A stretch of DNA of 64,000 nt. Source: Planctomycetota bacterium (GTDB lineage: Bacteria > Planctomycetota > Planctomycetia > Pirellulales > Pirellulaceae). A model generated the notes under the pieces. The model had not been told where the DNA came from. It ran no database searches and worked only from the letters and a program-made list of their open reading frames with translations. This document shows positions 63,739 to 64,000 of this stretch, in pieces. How positions within the stretch are numbered: position 1 is the first letter of the stretch; each line of letters starts with the position of its first letter. The DNA lies in assembly GCA_963204915.1 (NCBI GenBank), contig CAUJHS010000106.1, positions 1-64,000 on the forward strand, written 5' to 3'. Both the position numbers and the translations under genes were made by a program.

Positions 63739-64000
63739 GATGCAACTATGACCTGCTATGTCAAACGGTTCCCCTTGCACTGTCTTCAGACGTTTCAAGA
63801 AGGATAACCGTTACGCACCCACTCGGGTTTCATATTGCAGCCAAAAATTGTCGCTGTGATATTTGCTACCAGGCCGGTCGTGCATCAAGGTTGAGAATGT
63901 AGCGATTGTCTCTCACCTACTCTAAGTTGCAGCACGGTTGAAGAAGGTCAAAGTCTGTACGTTCGTTTCGTGAGTCGATCGAGAAGACGACGCCGATAAC
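63739..64000. other. Window end, no gene recognised
   Basis: The last 262 bp follow the kinase gene. I see no complete gene, RNA or terminator here; a gene may start beyond the window. Confidence 0.3.

Overview
The window looks like a chromosome segment of a planctomycete, most likely a Pirellulales-type bacterium. The evidence is a small basic protein of the PVC superphylum (11919-12128), a cysteine-rich YTV-type cell-wall protein (17457-18656), dispersed RNA genes (a lone 5S rRNA and a free-standing tRNA-Ile/tRNA-Ala pair), and many long secreted or membrane proteins of types I associate with planctomycetes. The window is not a prophage or an obvious genomic island. Most of it is core metabolism and envelope biology, with a few accessory genes.

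Layout. 1-460: tail of an IS256-type transposase, then a 5S rRNA with its terminator. 631-5216: a co-directional cluster of ABC ATPase, FtsX-type permease, an exported CPFC protein and a DUF3299 membrane protein, which resembles a metal-linked export or uptake cluster. 5287-11781: a 2-hydroxyacid dehydrogenase, a proton antiporter with a TrkA-like domain, a PQQ-type beta-propeller protein and a large secreted alpha/beta hydrolase. 11919-19928: the PVC small basic protein, the glycogen branching enzyme, a degenerate RNase HI-like protein, a secreted unknown, the YTV protein and a GYF-domain membrane protein. 20240-26204: polyprenyl diphosphate synthase, moaC, a DUF3467 protein, a polytopic membrane protein, a CorA-like protein and a Dus enzyme. 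26394-28013: tRNA-Ile and tRNA-Ala, then two TatA-type proteins.

28369-31820 is the most accessory-looking part: an Rnl5-type RNA ligase, a palindromic repeat, a TPR-like/PD-(D/E)XK protein and an ebo-type TatD hydrolase. 31865-37092: a TadG-like von Willebrand protein, then rpmF-fabD-fabG-acpP-fabF. 37312-43136 (minus strand): metH, a GalU-type uridylyltransferase and a glucuronokinase-like GHMP kinase, the last two forming a plausible route to UDP-glucuronate. 43619-45907: a tyrosine-rich secreted protein, lpxA and a gamma-glutamylcyclotransferase-fold protein. 46468-59077: ThuA, a very large DUF4175-like coiled-coil membrane protein, a BatA-like von Willebrand/amidotransferase protein, a GH16 glucanase, a lipoprotein nuclease and an 836-residue FtsX permease. 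59158-63738: two overlapping membrane genes, a rhodanese, a truncated desaturase-like gene and a Ser/Thr kinase with an unknown C-terminal domain.

The most unusual sequence-level observation is a 127-128 bp palindromic element with terminal inverted repeats. It is present twice (37187-37314 and 54121-54247). Both copies lie between convergent genes, and each supplies the stop codon of the minus-strand gene. All protein names rest on reading motifs by eye; no database search was run.
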